A stretch of 64,000 nt of DNA, taken from NCBI RefSeq assembly GCF_030433685.1, contig NZ_JAROCF010000001.1:2108001-2172000 (forward strand). Reading direction: 5' to 3'. Origin of the DNA: Leifsonia williamsii (GTDB lineage: Bacteria > Actinomycetota > Actinomycetes > Actinomycetales > Microbacteriaceae). The translations under genes were made by a program, and so were the position numbers. The notes beneath the pieces were generated by a model that made no database searches, had not been told where the DNA came from, and saw only the letters and a program-made list of their open reading frames with translations. Each line of letters starts with the position of its first letter. Position 1 is the stretch's first letter. Positions 24,175 through 33,415 of the stretch are shown piece after piece.

Positions 24175-25608
24175 ATGACCAGCGCCCCCACCGGAATCCC
24201 GGGAATCGCGGGAATCCCGCAGACCGTCGCCGACCTGCGCTCCACCTTCGACCGCGGTGTCACGACCTCCCTCGCCTGGCGGCTGGGCCAGCTGCGCGCC
24301 CTGCGGCGGATGCTGACCGACCGCGCCGAGGACTTCGAGGAGGCGCTGCGCAGCGACCTGGCCAAGCACCCGACCGAGTCGCAGATCGCCGAGATCGGCT
24401 TCGTCGTCGGCGAGCTCGACCACACGCTCCGGCGCCTGCGGAGGTGGCTGCGGCCCCGACGGGTCGCCGTGCCGGGCGCGCTGCTGCCCGCGCGAGCCTC
24501 CACCCTCCTGGAGCCGCTCGGTGTGGTGCTGATCATCGCGCCGTGGAACTACCCGGTGCAGCTGCTGCTCGGCCCGCTCGTCGGGGCGCTTGCCGCCGGC
24601 AACACGGTCGTGCTGAAGCCGAGCGAGCTCGCGCCCGCGACCTCCGCCGCCATGGCCCGGCTCGCTCCGCAGTACCTCGACCGGCGCGCGGTCGCCGTCG
24701 TGGAGGGCGGCGTGGAGGAGACGACCGAGCTGCTCGCACAGCGCTTCGACCACATCTTCTACACCGGCAACGGCCGGGTCGGGCGCATCGTCGCCGCCGC
24801 CGCGGTCGAGCACCTGACGCCGGTCACCCTGGAGCTCGGCGGCAAGTCGCCGGTGTACGTCGACGACTCGGCCGACCTCGCCGCGGTCGCGCACCGGCTC
24901 GCCTGGGGCAAGTTCATGAACGCCGGGCAGACGTGCGTCGCGCCCGACTACGTGCTGGCCACCCGCGACGTCGCCGGCCGGCTGGCGGAGGCGCTGGGGG
25001 ATGCGGTGCGCGAGCTGTACGGCGACCGCCCCGAACAGAGCCCGGCCTACGGGCGCATCGTCAACGACCGGCAGTTCGAGCGTCTCACCGGGCTGCTCGG
25101 CGCCGTCGGGGGAGCCGGCGCCGGGACCGTCGCGGTCGGCGGCGAGCACGACGCGGCGACCAGGTACGTTGCGCCGACCGTGCTGACCGACGTGCCGCTC
25201 GACGCCCCGGTGATGCAGGAGGAGATCTTCGGGCCCATCCTGCCGATCGTCACCGTCGACGGGCCAGAGGAGGCCATCCGCATCATCCGCGCGGGCGACA
25301 AGCCGCTCGCGCTGTACGTGTTCAGCGAGCGCGCCTCCGTGCGCCGCCGCTTCCTCACCAGGACCAGTTCGGGCGCGGTCGGCTTCGGCGTTCCCGCCGC
25401 CCACCTCGGCGTCGCCGGGCTGCCCTTCGGGGGCGTGGGCGCGAGCGGCTCCGGCGCCTATCACGGCGAGCGGTCGCTGCGCACCTTCAGCCACGAGAAG
25501 GCCGTGCTGGCCAAGCCGCTCGCGCCCGACACGCTCCGGCTGATCTATCCGCCGTTCACCGAGGGCAAGGACTGGTTCGCGCGCCGGCTGCTGCGCAAGC
25601 TCGGCTGA
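24175..25608 (+). CDS. Aldehyde dehydrogenase, class 3-like (477 aa)
   Basis: Oxidises an aldehyde with NAD(P)+. [15 protein letters not shown] is the cofactor-pocket asparagine motif, E220 in LELGGK is the general base and C254 in NAGQTC the nucleophile. The short N-terminus and C-terminal region ([20 protein letters not shown]) resemble class 3 / fatty-aldehyde dehydrogenases and coniferyl aldehyde dehydrogenases. No signal peptide. It is followed by a palindrome and aspA with no coupling. Substrate not predictable. Confidence 0.9.
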   Translation: MTSAPTGIPGIAGIPQTVADLRSTFDRGVTTSLAWRLGQLRALRRMLTDRAEDFEEALRSDLAKHPTESQIAEIGFVVGELDHTLRRLRRWLRPRRVAVPGALLPARASTLLEPLGVVLIIAPWNYPVQLLLGPLVGALAAGNTVVLKPSELAPATSAAMARLAPQYLDRRAVAVVEGGVEETTELLAQRFDHIFYTGNGRVGRIVAAAAVEHLTPVTLELGGKSPVYVDDSADLAAVAHRLAWGKFMNAGQTCVAPDYVLATRDVAGRLAEALGDAVRELYGDRPEQSPAYGRIVNDRQFERLTGLLGAVGGAGAGTVAVGGEHDAATRYVAPTVLTDVPLDAPVMQEEIFGPILPIVTVDGPEEAIRIIRAGDKPLALYVFSERASVRRRFLTRTSSGAVGFGVPAAHLGVAGLPFGGVGASGSGAYHGERSLRTFSHEKAVLAKPLAPDTLRLIYPPFTEGKDWFARRLLRKLG

Positions 25609-25625
25609 GCGGCCGCCGCCTCCCG

Positions 25626-25646
25626 CACTCGACACGGTGTCGAGTG
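25626..25646. promoter_or_regulatory. Perfect palindrome upstream of aspA
   Basis: CACTCGACAC and GTGTCGAGTG are perfect 10-bp arms about a single G. The near-zero loop favours a dimeric protein-binding site over an RNA hairpin. It lies 17 bases after the aldehyde dehydrogenase stop and 122 before aspA. Confidence 0.5.
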
Positions 25647-25768
25647 GCGTCCGGGATGCCGGACAGTGCGTCCACCTCGACCCCCGGGGCCCGGGGTATC
25701 GTCGGAGGCAGCCGGCGGCCACGAACGGCCGGCTCGTCCAGCTCGCCACCGCACAACGAGAGGCAACG

Positions 25769-27286
25769 GTGCCCACCGTGAGTTCCACCACCCCCACCCC
25801 GGTCGTCGACGCGTCGGAGAACGTGTCGGATGTGCCGCACGCCGAGCCCGACGGCCGGCCGACCCGGGTCGAGACCGACTCGCTCGGCAGCCGCGAGATC
25901 CCCGCCGACGCGTACTGGGGCGTCCACACCTCCCGCGCCATCGAGAACTTCCCGATCGCGAAGCGGCCCATCTCCGTCTACCCCGACCTCGTCGTCGCGC
26001 TCGCCAGCGTCAAGCAGGCCGCGGCCCGCGCGAACCTCGAGATCGGCGTGCTGGAGGAGCACAAGGCGCGGCTGATCGACCAGGCCTGCCAGCTCATCAT
26101 CGACGGCCGGTACCACGACCAGTTCGTGGTCGGCGTGATGCAGGGAGGCGCCGGCACCTCCACCAACATGAACGCCAACGAGGTCATCGCGAACATCGCG
26201 CTCGAGCTCGACGGCCACGAGAAGGGCGACTACGCCCACCTCAGCCCCATCGACGACGTCAACCGCAGCCAGAGCACCAACGACACGTACCCGACCGCGA
26301 TCAAGATCGCCCTCACCTTCGCGCTGGAGCACCTGCTCGACGAGCTCGCGCTGCTGCGCGACTCCTTCCTGCGCAAGGGGGAGGAGTTCCGGCACATCCT
26401 CAAGGTCGGCCGCACCCAGCTGCAGGACGCCGTGCCGATGACCCTCGGCCAGGAGTTCCACGGCTTCGCCACGACGCTGACCGAGGACCACGCCCGGCTC
26501 ACCGAGACCAAGTGGCTGCTCGCCGAGATCAACCTCGGCGCGACCGCGATCGGCACCGGCATCACCGCCGACCCCGGGTACGCGGCGGCGGCGGTCAAGC
26601 ACCTCAACGCGATCACCGGGCTGAACCTCGAGACCGCCCCCGACCTCATCGAGTCGACCAGCGACGCGGGCGCCTTCATGTCGTTCTCCGGCTCGCTGAA
26701 GCGCAGCGCGATCAAGCTGTCGAAGATCTGCAACGACCTGCGGCTGCTGTCGTCCGGCCCGCAGGCCGGTCTCGGCGAGATCAACCTCCCGCCGCGCCAG
26801 GCCGGTTCGAGCATCATGCCCGGCAAGGTGAACCCGGTCATCCCGGAGGTCGTCAACCAGGTCGCTTTCTCGGTGGCCGGCGCCGACGTGACGGTGACGA
26901 TGGCGGCGGAGGGAGGCCAGCTCCAGCTGAACGCCTTCGAGCCGGTCATCGCGCACTCGCTGCTGCAGAGCATCACGTGGATGGCGCAGGCGTTCCGCAC
27001 GCTGCGCATCAACTGCGTCGACGGCATCACCGCGAACGAGGAGCGCCTCGGCGCCATGGTGGGCTCGTCGGTCGGCGTGATCACGGCGCTGACCCCGCAC
27101 ATCGGCTATGCGGCCGCGGCGGCGCTCGCGAAGTCGGCCCTCCTCACCGGCCGCAACGTCGCCGACCTGGTGGTGGAGGCGAAGCTGATGAGCCGCGCCG
27201 AGGTCACCCACCTGCTCTCCCCGGCCCGCCTCAGCGGCCTGGAGGCGATCACGACCGCGATCCCGATCACCCCGCCGGAGGACTAG
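25769..27286 (+). CDS. aspA: Aspartate ammonia-lyase
   Basis: Interconverts aspartate with fumarate and ammonia. Fumarase/aspartase superfamily signature GSSIMPGKVNP, with GGAGTSTNMNANEVIAN and RSQSTNDTYPTAIKIA as the other active-site regions. 505 residues, with about 35 extra N-terminal residues rich in Thr, Pro and Val. GTG 25769 is chosen, after GAGAGGCAAC. A second GTG at 25778 is possible. Aspartase rather than fumarase is favoured by the overall resemblance of the N-terminal domain (SREIPADAYWGVHT). Ends in a large palindromic gap. Confidence 0.9.
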   Translation: MPTVSSTTPTPVVDASENVSDVPHAEPDGRPTRVETDSLGSREIPADAYWGVHTSRAIENFPIAKRPISVYPDLVVALASVKQAAARANLEIGVLEEHKARLIDQACQLIIDGRYHDQFVVGVMQGGAGTSTNMNANEVIANIALELDGHEKGDYAHLSPIDDVNRSQSTNDTYPTAIKIALTFALEHLLDELALLRDSFLRKGEEFRHILKVGRTQLQDAVPMTLGQEFHGFATTLTEDHARLTETKWLLAEINLGATAIGTGITADPGYAAAAVKHLNAITGLNLETAPDLIESTSDAGAFMSFSGSLKRSAIKLSKICNDLRLLSSGPQAGLGEINLPPRQAGSSIMPGKVNPVIPEVVNQVAFSVAGADVTVTMAAEGGQLQLNAFEPVIAHSLLQSITWMAQAFRTLRINCVDGITANEERLGAMVGSSVGVITALTPHIGYAAAAALAKSALLTGRNVADLVVEAKLMSRAEVTHLLSPARLSGLEAITTAIPITPPED

Positions 27287-27306
27287 GGCGGCCCTGCCGC
27301 CTGCGT

Positions 27307-27499
27307 GCGCAACTCCGGAGGCGGCGCGGCCTGCGGCCGCCGCCCCCGGAGTTGGGCGCGTTCGCGCGGCGTGTCGCGTCGAATCTCCGTAATTGCACGC
27401 GTGGTCGCCATTTCCGGAGTGTTGCCACGACACGCCGCGCAAGCGCGCGCAAGTCCGGCGATGCGGGGCGAGGGAGGCGGAGCCTCCGGAGTTGCGCGC
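27307..27499. repeat. 193-bp composite of nested palindromes between aspA and an alpha/beta hydrolase
   Basis: The outermost arms GCGCAACTCCGGAGGC (27307-27322) and its complement (27482-27497) match perfectly over 16 bp. Inside them lie a separate hairpin at 27310-27354 (17-bp arms, 1 mismatch), a perfect 13-bp pair GCGCGGCGTGTCG / CGACACGCCGCGC (27364-27376, 27428-27440), and a third hairpin at 27445-27499. Several alternative folds are therefore possible. It fills a convergent gap with no gene. Confidence 0.85.
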
Positions 27500-27509
27500 G
27501 CAGCCCCGA

Positions 27510-28415
27510 CTACTCAGCGGCGCGGAAGAGCGCGAGCATGTCGCGGCCGAGCTGGTGCGGCGCCGTCTCGCACGGGCTGTGCCCGGTGCGGTAGACCGCG
27601 AGCCGCGCGCCGAGGACGCGCGCGTTCCTCGCGTGCAGGTACGTGGGCCACAGGTCGTGGTTGCCGGTCGCGACCAGCACCGGCACCCCGCTCGCCGTCA
27701 CCTGCGCGCGCACGTCGGGCACGCGCTTCATCAGCCCGACGATGTCGTCGACGCTGGAGCGGCGGGTCAGCGCGAAGCGCGAGCGCACGAAGTCGAGGCG
27801 GTTCGGTGGCACGCGGTTCTTGTTCGTGACGATGCCCCAGATCATCAGCCCGCCCGCGATGCGGCCGCCCACGAACCAGCTGAGCGGCCCGATGAACCGC
27901 ACACCCCGGAACGCCTGTCCGGGCTCGGGCGGAGAAGTGAGCAGGGTGAGGCTGCGGAACAGCTCCGGCTGCCGGACCAGGGCCAGCTGCGCGAGGATCC
28001 CGGCGAACGAGTAGCCGAGCACATGCGCCGGACCGCCGTCGCGGAGGAAGGCGAGGAGGTCTGCGACGAGCAGCTCGTACGTATATCGGCCTCCTGCGAC
28101 CGGCCCCGCCTCCGCCGACTCGTACTGTCCGGCGAGGTCGAAGCTCTGCACGTGGTACCCGGCGGAGACGAGGATGGGCGCGAGCAGGTAGAAGTCCTCC
28201 TTCGACCCGGTCACGCCAGGGACGAGCACCACGCGCGGGTCGGACGGGTCGCCCAGCGAGGCGACCGCGAGCTCGCCGCTCGGCGCGCGGAAGCGCGAGA
28301 ACACGGTGCCGACCGGTGCGATCGACCAGTCGATGTCGGGCAGCGCGGCGTCGAGGCGCGCAGCCTCGTCGTCGCCTCCTCCGGCCACTCCCGGCCGGCG
28401 CTCACCGATGGACAC
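27510..28415 (-). CDS. Alpha/beta hydrolase (301 aa)
   Basis: Serine hydrolase fold. VVLVPGVTGSKEDFYLLAP carries the oxyanion-hole region, GYSFAG the nucleophile elbow, VATGNHDLWP the acid and the GHSPCE region the histidine. No signal peptide. GTG 28415 is chosen because TAGCGT is 6 bases upstream and there is no ribosome-binding site. No adjacent pathway identifies its ester or amide substrate; it is transcribed alone, and converges on aspA. Confidence 0.85.
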   Translation of the reverse strand: MSIGERRPGVAGGGDDEAARLDAALPDIDWSIAPVGTVFSRFRAPSGELAVASLGDPSDPRVVLVPGVTGSKEDFYLLAPILVSAGYHVQSFDLAGQYESAEAGPVAGGRYTYELLVADLLAFLRDGGPAHVLGYSFAGILAQLALVRQPELFRSLTLLTSPPEPGQAFRGVRFIGPLSWFVGGRIAGGLMIWGIVTNKNRVPPNRLDFVRSRFALTRRSSVDDIVGLMKRVPDVRAQVTASGVPVLVATGNHDLWPTYLHARNARVLGARLAVYRTGHSPCETAPHQLGRDMLALFRAAE

Positions 28416-28421
28416 GTGCCT

Positions 28422-28427
28422 ACGCTA
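28422..28427 (-). promoter_or_regulatory. Leaderless -10 element for the alpha/beta hydrolase
   Basis: TAGCGT on the minus strand, 6 bases before the GTG. Confidence 0.5.
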
Positions 28428-28462
28428 GCCGACACGCCCGACCTTGGCAGGGTGGCGGGGCC

Positions 28463-29338
28463 TCAGGTGACGCGGCAGTACGTCGTCAGGTAGCCGATCC
28501 CCCCGATCGAGACCGTGACCGTCGAGCGGTCCTTGAGGAACACCGGGGGCGTGCGCGAGTAGCCGGCGCCGCCCGGGCTGCCGGTCGAGATGAGCGTGCC
28601 CGGCTGGATGGTCGCCGACCGCGACAGGAACTCGATGATCTCGGCGACCGAGCGGACCATGTCGGCGGTGGAGGTGTCCTGCAGGATCTGCCCGTCGACG
28701 TTCGTGGTCAGCCACAGGTCCTGCGGGTCCGCGATCTCGTCGGCGGTGACGACGACCGGGCCGTTCGGGGTGAAGCCGTCGAAGGACTTGCAGCGCGACC
28801 ACTGCGCCTCCGAGAACTGGAGGTCGCGGGCCGTGATGTCGTTGACGACCGTGTAGCCCCACACGTAGTCGAGGGCGTCCTGCACCGAGACGTTGCGCGC
28901 GGGCCGGCCGATGATCACGCCGAGCTCGGCCTCGTAGTCGACCTGCGTGGTCAGGTCCTCCGGCCAGGCCGTGGTGCCGCCGTGCCCGGCGAGCGAGTTG
29001 GGCCAGAGCGAGAACACGGTAGCCGCCTTCTCGCTGCGCAGCTTGAGCTCGGAAGCGTGGGCCGCGTAGTTCGCGCCGATGGCGATCACCTGGGGCGGCC
29101 GGAGCACCGCGGAGGCGTGCCGCAGCTCGTGCACCGGGGCGAGCGGAGCGCCGGCGGCGACGGCCTGGTCGACGAGCGCGCGCACGTCGGCGAGAGCGCC
29201 CTCCCCGCGCTCGATGAGCTCCTGCAGGTCGCGGGGCGCCGCCTCCATCACCTCCTCGAGGAACAGGGCGCCGTCTCCGATGACGGCGGCCAGTCGCGGA
29301 GGTGCGTCGGGGCCGGTGCTGAGGTGCGAGAATCTCAC
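28463..29338 (-). CDS. Fumarylacetoacetate hydrolase family protein (291 aa)
   Basis: FAH-fold enzyme acting on beta-diketo or 2-hydroxy-dienoate acids with a divalent metal. Metal and substrate motifs: VDYEAELGVIIGR, GYTVVNDITARDLQ, KSFDGFTPNGP and LISTGSPGGAGYSRTPP. The nearest functional relatives are acylpyruvases and 2-hydroxyhepta-2,4-diene-1,7-dioate isomerases. GTG start at 29338, with TAGCCT 6 bases upstream. No aromatic degradation genes are adjacent, so the physiological acid is unknown. Confidence 0.88.
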   Translation of the reverse strand: MRFSHLSTGPDAPPRLAAVIGDGALFLEEVMEAAPRDLQELIERGEGALADVRALVDQAVAAGAPLAPVHELRHASAVLRPPQVIAIGANYAAHASELKLRSEKAATVFSLWPNSLAGHGGTTAWPEDLTTQVDYEAELGVIIGRPARNVSVQDALDYVWGYTVVNDITARDLQFSEAQWSRCKSFDGFTPNGPVVVTADEIADPQDLWLTTNVDGQILQDTSTADMVRSVAEIIEFLSRSATIQPGTLISTGSPGGAGYSRTPPVFLKDRSTVTVSIGGIGYLTTYCRVT

Positions 29339-29344
29339 CTCACC

Positions 29345-29350
29345 AGGCTA
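29345..29350 (-). promoter_or_regulatory. Leaderless -10 element for the FAH-family gene
   Basis: TAGCCT on the minus strand, 6 bases before the GTG. Confidence 0.5.
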
Positions 29351-29416
29351 TCGGGGATGCGGCGACGACGGAAAGCGCGGTCGCGCACGCCGTACGCGAC
29401 GGAAACCGTGGTGGAG

Positions 29417-29433
29417 ACGACGGATTCCGTCGT
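29417..29433. promoter_or_regulatory. Perfect 8-bp-arm palindrome upstream of the FAH gene
   Basis: ACGACGGA-T-TCCGTCGT sits 79 bases upstream of the FAH start. Two further GACGGAAA words lie between it and the start. It is a candidate operator. Confidence 0.4.
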
Positions 29434-29478
29434 GGAGCGGTCGGTATCCCGGCGGAGGACGGTGGAGGGAGGCCGCGC

Positions 29479-30243
29479 TCAGGCCAGCGCGTCCGGCGCC
29501 TCGGCCGTGTGCTCCTGCCGCCAGCGCCGCCTGGCCATGCGCCGCCGCAAGGGCGAGTCCTCCGGCAGGTGCATGCGCAGCGTCGTGTACGCCCAGCCCA
29601 GTCTCCGGCCGAAGCCGCGCCAGGTCGAGAACGGCCGCGCCGAGATGCCGACGGTCAGCAGCTCGTCGTATCGGACGACGACGCCGGGGTCGAGGTGGAA
29701 GGAGAGATCGAGGTCGTCGTGCACCGCGGCGAGGCCGCTGTGCACGCGGTCGCGCACGTCGCGCCAGACCGCGCGGCGCATGGCGAAGTTCGAGCCGAAG
29801 ATCGGCGGCTGCCCGAGCCACAGGCCCATCGACCAGAAGTAGCCGCCGATGTAGAGCACCTGGCCGAGCCCGGCGACCACCGGGTTGCCGTCGTAGAAGA
29901 CGCCGGGGCCGGTGAGCACGTCGACCTCCGGCGCCTCCAGCAGCTCCGCCTCGAGGTGCAGCAGCCAGTCGACGGGAGGCCGCGAGTCGGCGTCGAGGCG
30001 CGCGATGACGTCGCCGGTGGCGGCGTCGTACCCGGTGGCCGCCGCCGACCAGATGCCGCGGACAGGCTGCTCGATCACGCGTGCGCCTGCCGCGCGCGCG
30101 ACGGCGGCGGTGTCGTCGGTGCTGCCGTTGTCGACCACGACGATCTCGTCCGCCGGCCGGAGCTGCGCGGCGAGGGCCGCGAGGCACTGGGTGAGCATCT
30201 CCGCGTCGTCGAGCGCGGGGATCACGACGCTGAAGGACGGCAC
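29479..30243 (-). CDS. Family 2 glycosyltransferase (254 aa)
   Basis: GT-A fold transferase. FSVVIPALDDAEML opens the nucleotide-binding domain, VVVDNGSTDDTAAVAR and RLDADSRPP contain the acidic residues that hold the metal-sugar nucleotide, and VHDDLDLSF is the later acidic motif. No membrane helix is certain, although GGYFWSMGLWLGQPPIFG is hydrophobic. GTG 30243 has TAATGT 6 bases upstream. No polysaccharide cluster surrounds it, so the acceptor is unknown. Confidence 0.87.
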   Translation of the reverse strand: MPSFSVVIPALDDAEMLTQCLAALAAQLRPADEIVVVDNGSTDDTAAVARAAGARVIEQPVRGIWSAAATGYDAATGDVIARLDADSRPPVDWLLHLEAELLEAPEVDVLTGPGVFYDGNPVVAGLGQVLYIGGYFWSMGLWLGQPPIFGSNFAMRRAVWRDVRDRVHSGLAAVHDDLDLSFHLDPGVVVRYDELLTVGISARPFSTWRGFGRRLGWAYTTLRMHLPEDSPLRRRMARRRWRQEHTAEAPDALA

Positions 30244-30249
30244 GGGTTC

Positions 30250-30255
30250 ACATTA
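30250..30255 (-). promoter_or_regulatory. Leaderless -10 element for the glycosyltransferase
   Basis: TAATGT on the minus strand, 6 bases before the GTG. It overlaps the stop codon of the Ada-AlkA gene. Confidence 0.45.
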
Positions 30256-31770
30256 CGCCGCCCAGAGGTGCATCCCGGCGTAGCTGCGCCACGGCGCCCA
30301 GGCCGTGCCGCGCTCCGCGAGCGCCTTCGGGTCGGACGGCAGCCCGAGCCGGGCGGCGCCCTGCCGCAACGCCAGGTCGCCGGTGAGCAGCACGTCCGGG
30401 CTGCCGAGCACGCGCATGGCGACGTAGCCGGCCGTCCACGGGCCGACACCGGGGAGGGCGAGGAGGCGCGCCTCCAGCTCGTCCCGCGACTCGCCGACGT
30501 CGATCGTCAGCGACCCGTCCGCGAGCGCCGCCGCGGCGCCGACGATGGCGTCGATGCGGCGGGCCGGCCCGCGCAGCACCTCGCGCCCGCGCTCGGCGAT
30601 CGCCTGCGCGGTGGGGAACAGGCGCGTGAAGCCGCCGAGGTCGATCGGCTCGCCGATGGCCGCGGTCAGCCGGGCCAGCGCTGTGCGCGCCGCCGCCACG
30701 GACACCTGCTGGCCGATGAGCGCGCGGAACAGCACCTCCTCGGCGTCCACCGCCCCGGGCACCCGCCGGCCGGGGGAGGCCGCGACGCTGGGCGCGAGCG
30801 CCGGGTCGGCGGCGAGGGCGGTGTCGATCGCGTCGGCGTCCGCGTCGAGGTCGAGCAGTCGCCGGACCCTGGCGACCAGGGGAGCGAGGTCGGCGACGTC
30901 CGCGAGGGTGGCGTCGCACTGCACCGCGGGAGCCTGCGGCGTCCCGGTGAGGGTCAGGCGCACGGTCGCCGGCCCGTGCGGGAGGCGCAGAGCGCGGGCG
31001 TAGGAGCCGGCGTCCGCCTGCTCCACGCCGTCGATCGCCCGGGCGGCCAGGAAGCCCAGCAGTGCTCCGCCGTCGAACGGCGCCCGGGCCGGGAGGTGCA
31101 GGCTGAGCGTCGCGCCGCCGCCCTCGACGTGCGATCCGGCCGGTCGCCGGCGTGCGGCCTGCCGGATCGCCCCGGGGGTCATCCGGTAGACCTCTGCCAT
31201 CGTCTCGTTGAACTGCCGCACGCTCGAGAACCCGGCGGCGAACGCGACGTCGGTGATCGGGAGGTCGGTTCCGGTGAGCAGCAGCCGCGCCGTCTGTGCG
31301 CGGTGGGCACGCGCGAGGGCGAGCGGGCCGGCGCCGAGCTCGGCGGTCAGCACCCGCCCCAGGTGCCGCGGCGTGTAGCCGAGCCGGCGGGCGAGGCCGG
31401 GCACGCCCTCCCGCTCGACCGTGCCATCGGCGATCAGGCGCATGGCCCTGGCGGCGAGGTCGTCGCGCACGTTCCACTCGGGCGAGCCGGGCACGGCGTC
31501 GGGAAGGCAGCGTTTGCAGGCGCGCAACCCGGCCTCGTGCGCGGCCGCGGCGGTCAGGTAGAACGTGACGTTGCCGGGCTTGGGCGCGACCGCCGGGCAG
31601 CTCGGCCGGCAGTAGATCCCGGTCGAGTGCACGCCGGTGATGAACTGGCCGTCGAAGCGGGCGTCGCGGGCGCTCATGGCCCGGTAGCGCTCGGCGAAGA
31701 CCGGGTCGGCCATGCGGTCGTCGGTGCGCGCGCCTGGCCGGGCGTCCGTGCGGCCGGAGGTGGTGGTCAT
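30253..31770 (-). CDS. Ada-AlkA fusion: methyl-sensing regulator joined to DNA-3-methyladenine glycosylase
   Basis: Residues 20-95 are the Ada metal-binding domain with C54, C58, C85 and C88; C54 corresponds to the cysteine that accepts methyl from phosphotriesters. Residues 100-195 are an AraC-type helix-turn-helix. Residues 215-330 resemble the AlkA N-terminal domain, and 330-490 the helix-hairpin-helix glycosylase core ([18 protein letters not shown] with the catalytic Asp in [10 protein letters not shown]). The O6-methylguanine methyltransferase domain of E. coli Ada is absent. The chain can in principle sense alkylation, activate transcription and excise methylated bases. CAGGCT lies 6 bases before the ATG. 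Confidence 0.93.
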   Translation of the reverse strand: MTTTSGRTDARPGARTDDRMADPVFAERYRAMSARDARFDGQFITGVHSTGIYCRPSCPAVAPKPGNVTFYLTAAAAHEAGLRACKRCLPDAVPGSPEWNVRDDLAARAMRLIADGTVEREGVPGLARRLGYTPRHLGRVLTAELGAGPLALARAHRAQTARLLLTGTDLPITDVAFAAGFSSVRQFNETMAEVYRMTPGAIRQAARRRPAGSHVEGGGATLSLHLPARAPFDGGALLGFLAARAIDGVEQADAGSYARALRLPHGPATVRLTLTGTPQAPAVQCDATLADVADLAPLVARVRRLLDLDADADAIDTALAADPALAPSVAASPGRRVPGAVDAEEVLFRALIGQQVSVAAARTALARLTAAIGEPIDLGGFTRLFPTAQAIAERGREVLRGPARRIDAIVGAAAALADGSLTIDVGESRDELEARLLALPGVGPWTAGYVAMRVLGSPDVLLTGDLALRQGAARLGLPSDPKALAERGTAWAPWRSYAGMHLWAA

Positions 31771-31776
31771 GCCTCC

Positions 31777-31782
31777 AGCCTG
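31777..31782 (-). promoter_or_regulatory. Leaderless -10 candidate for the Ada-AlkA gene
   Basis: CAGGCT on the minus strand, 6 bases before the ATG at 31770. Confidence 0.3.
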
Positions 31783-31832
31783 GCACCGCCCGCCGACATC
31801 CGATAGCGGAAAACGGACATGGGCGCGTTCGC

Positions 31833-31838
31833 TAGCCT
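31833..31838 (+). promoter_or_regulatory. Leaderless -10 element for the FAD-linked oxidase
   Basis: TAGCCT ends 6 bases before the ATG at 31845. Confidence 0.5.
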
Positions 31839-31844
31839 GAGGGC

Positions 31845-33239
31845 ATGGACCTCCTCGACTGGCTGGCCGCGGCCCTCGGCGACGACGCCGTCGCGGCCGG
31901 CGTGCTCACGACCGACCCCGCCCTGCTGGACGCCGTCCGCACCGACCGTTCCGGCTGGACCGCCGAGGGCCGCCCGGTCGCCCTGGTCAACGCCACGCGG
32001 GTGGAGCACGTGCAGGCCACGCTGCGCGCCGCGAGCGAGTTCCGGGTGCCGGTCGTGCCGCGTGGAGCAGGCACCGGCCTCGCGGGCGGCGCCAACGGCA
32101 CCGACGGCGCGATCGTGCTCTCGGTCGCGGGCATGGACCGCATCCTCGAGATCTCGGCGGAGGACCAGCTCGCGGTCGTCGAGCCGGGCGTCGTCAACAG
32201 CGACCTCAACGACACCCTGCAGCCGTACGGGCTGTTCTTCGCACCCGACCCCGCCAGCCGCGCCATCTCGACCGTCGGCGGCAACATCGCCACGAATGCG
32301 GGCGGCCTGCTGTGCGCCAAGTACGGAGTGACGCGGGAGGCGGTGCTCGGCCTCGACGTCGTCCTCGCCGACGGGCGCCTCATCTCCACCGGCCACCGCA
32401 CGGTCAAGGGCGTGACCGGCTACGACCTCACGGCGTTGTTCACCGGGTCGGAGGGAACGCTCGGCGTCATCGTCGGCGCGACCGTGCGCCTGCTCCCGCT
32501 GCCCGCGGGCGAGCCGACCACGCTCGGCGCGATCTTCCCCGACGTGCGCAGCGCGGCCGGGGCCTCCGCCCGCATCACCGCTGCACAGCTCCGCCCCGCG
32601 GTGATGGAGCTGATGGACGGCCCGTCGCTCACCCGCATCGCCGACCACCTCGGCCCCGAGACCATCGCCGACGCGTTCGGCACGACCGGAGGCGGCAGCT
32701 TCCTGCTCGTCCAGTTCGACGGGATCGGCTCGGCCGACGACGCGGCGGCGGCCGCGAGGCTGATCGAGGAGGCGGGGGGCTCGGTGCGCGTCTCGCACGA
32801 CGCCGACGAGGGGGAGCGGCTGCTCGCCATCCGGCGCGCCTTCCACCCGGCCCTCGCCGCGACCGGAGAGGTGCTCATCGAGGACGTCGCGGTCCCGCGC
32901 TCGCGCCTGCCCGAGATGTTCGACGCGATCGAGCGCATCTCGGAGCGGTACGGCATCCCGATCCCGACGGTCGCGCACGCGGGCGACGGCAACCTCCACC
33001 CGAACTTCGTGTTCGCGGGCGAGGAGGCGCCGCCGATCGTGTGGGAGGCGGCCGGCGACCTCTTCCGCACGGCGGTGGAGCTGGGCGGCACGCTGACCGG
33101 CGAGCACGGCGTCGGCGTGCTCAAGCGACGCTGGCTCGCCGACGAGCTGGGGCCGGACTCCTACGAGCTGCAGGTGAAGCTCAAGTCGGTGTTCGACCCG
33201 CTCGGCATCCTGAACCCGGGCAAGGTCTTCGGGCGTTAG
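31845..33239 (+). CDS. FAD-linked 2-hydroxyacid oxidase / dehydrogenase, GlcD-like
   Basis: VAO-type flavoenzyme of 464 residues. The PCMH FAD-binding fold shows [22 protein letters not shown] and [20 protein letters not shown], followed by [21 protein letters not shown]. The C-terminal cap has [13 protein letters not shown] and [17 protein letters not shown], which hold the active-site histidines and substrate carboxylate in glycolate/lactate dehydrogenases. It stands alone, without GlcE/GlcF partners. It diverges from the Ada-AlkA gene. Confidence 0.9.
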   Translation: MDLLDWLAAALGDDAVAAGVLTTDPALLDAVRTDRSGWTAEGRPVALVNATRVEHVQATLRAASEFRVPVVPRGAGTGLAGGANGTDGAIVLSVAGMDRILEISAEDQLAVVEPGVVNSDLNDTLQPYGLFFAPDPASRAISTVGGNIATNAGGLLCAKYGVTREAVLGLDVVLADGRLISTGHRTVKGVTGYDLTALFTGSEGTLGVIVGATVRLLPLPAGEPTTLGAIFPDVRSAAGASARITAAQLRPAVMELMDGPSLTRIADHLGPETIADAFGTTGGGSFLLVQFDGIGSADDAAAAARLIEEAGGSVRVSHDADEGERLLAIRRAFHPALAATGEVLIEDVAVPRSRLPEMFDAIERISERYGIPIPTVAHAGDGNLHPNFVFAGEEAPPIVWEAAGDLFRTAVELGGTLTGEHGVGVLKRRWLADELGPDSYELQVKLKSVFDPLGILNPGKVFGR

Positions 33240-33251
33240 TGCCGTTAAAAG

Positions 33252-33303
33252 ACTCGACGCCCGGTGGTGCGGCGATGCCTGCAACGCTCCCGGGTCGTCG
33301 AGT
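33252..33303. repeat. Imperfect palindrome after the GlcD-like gene
   Basis: ACTCGACGCCCGG (33252-33264) pairs with CCGGGTCGTCGAGT (33290-33303) with one bulged T. It lies between two plus-strand genes, so it may terminate the first. Confidence 0.5.
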
Positions 33304-33403
33304 TATGCAACTAGGGTGCACCCGCGGCGCCAGGATTTCAAGACCCCGTCCCGCAACGGCTGCGCGCACAGCGAACGCCTTTGACGGCGGCGGCCGCCGC
33401 AGG

Positions 33404-33409
33404 TTGGAT
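33404..33409 (+). promoter_or_regulatory. Leaderless -10 candidate for the FKBP gene
   Basis: TTGGAT ends 6 bases before the ATG at 33416. A GGAG follows, so a short ribosome-binding site is also possible. Confidence 0.3.
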
Positions 33410-33415
33410 GGAGCC

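Noticed and set aside
27307..27499. CRISPR-like array from repeated CTCCGGAG words
   Set aside because: Words are in inverted, not regularly spaced direct orientation, there are no uniform spacers, and no cas genes lie nearby.
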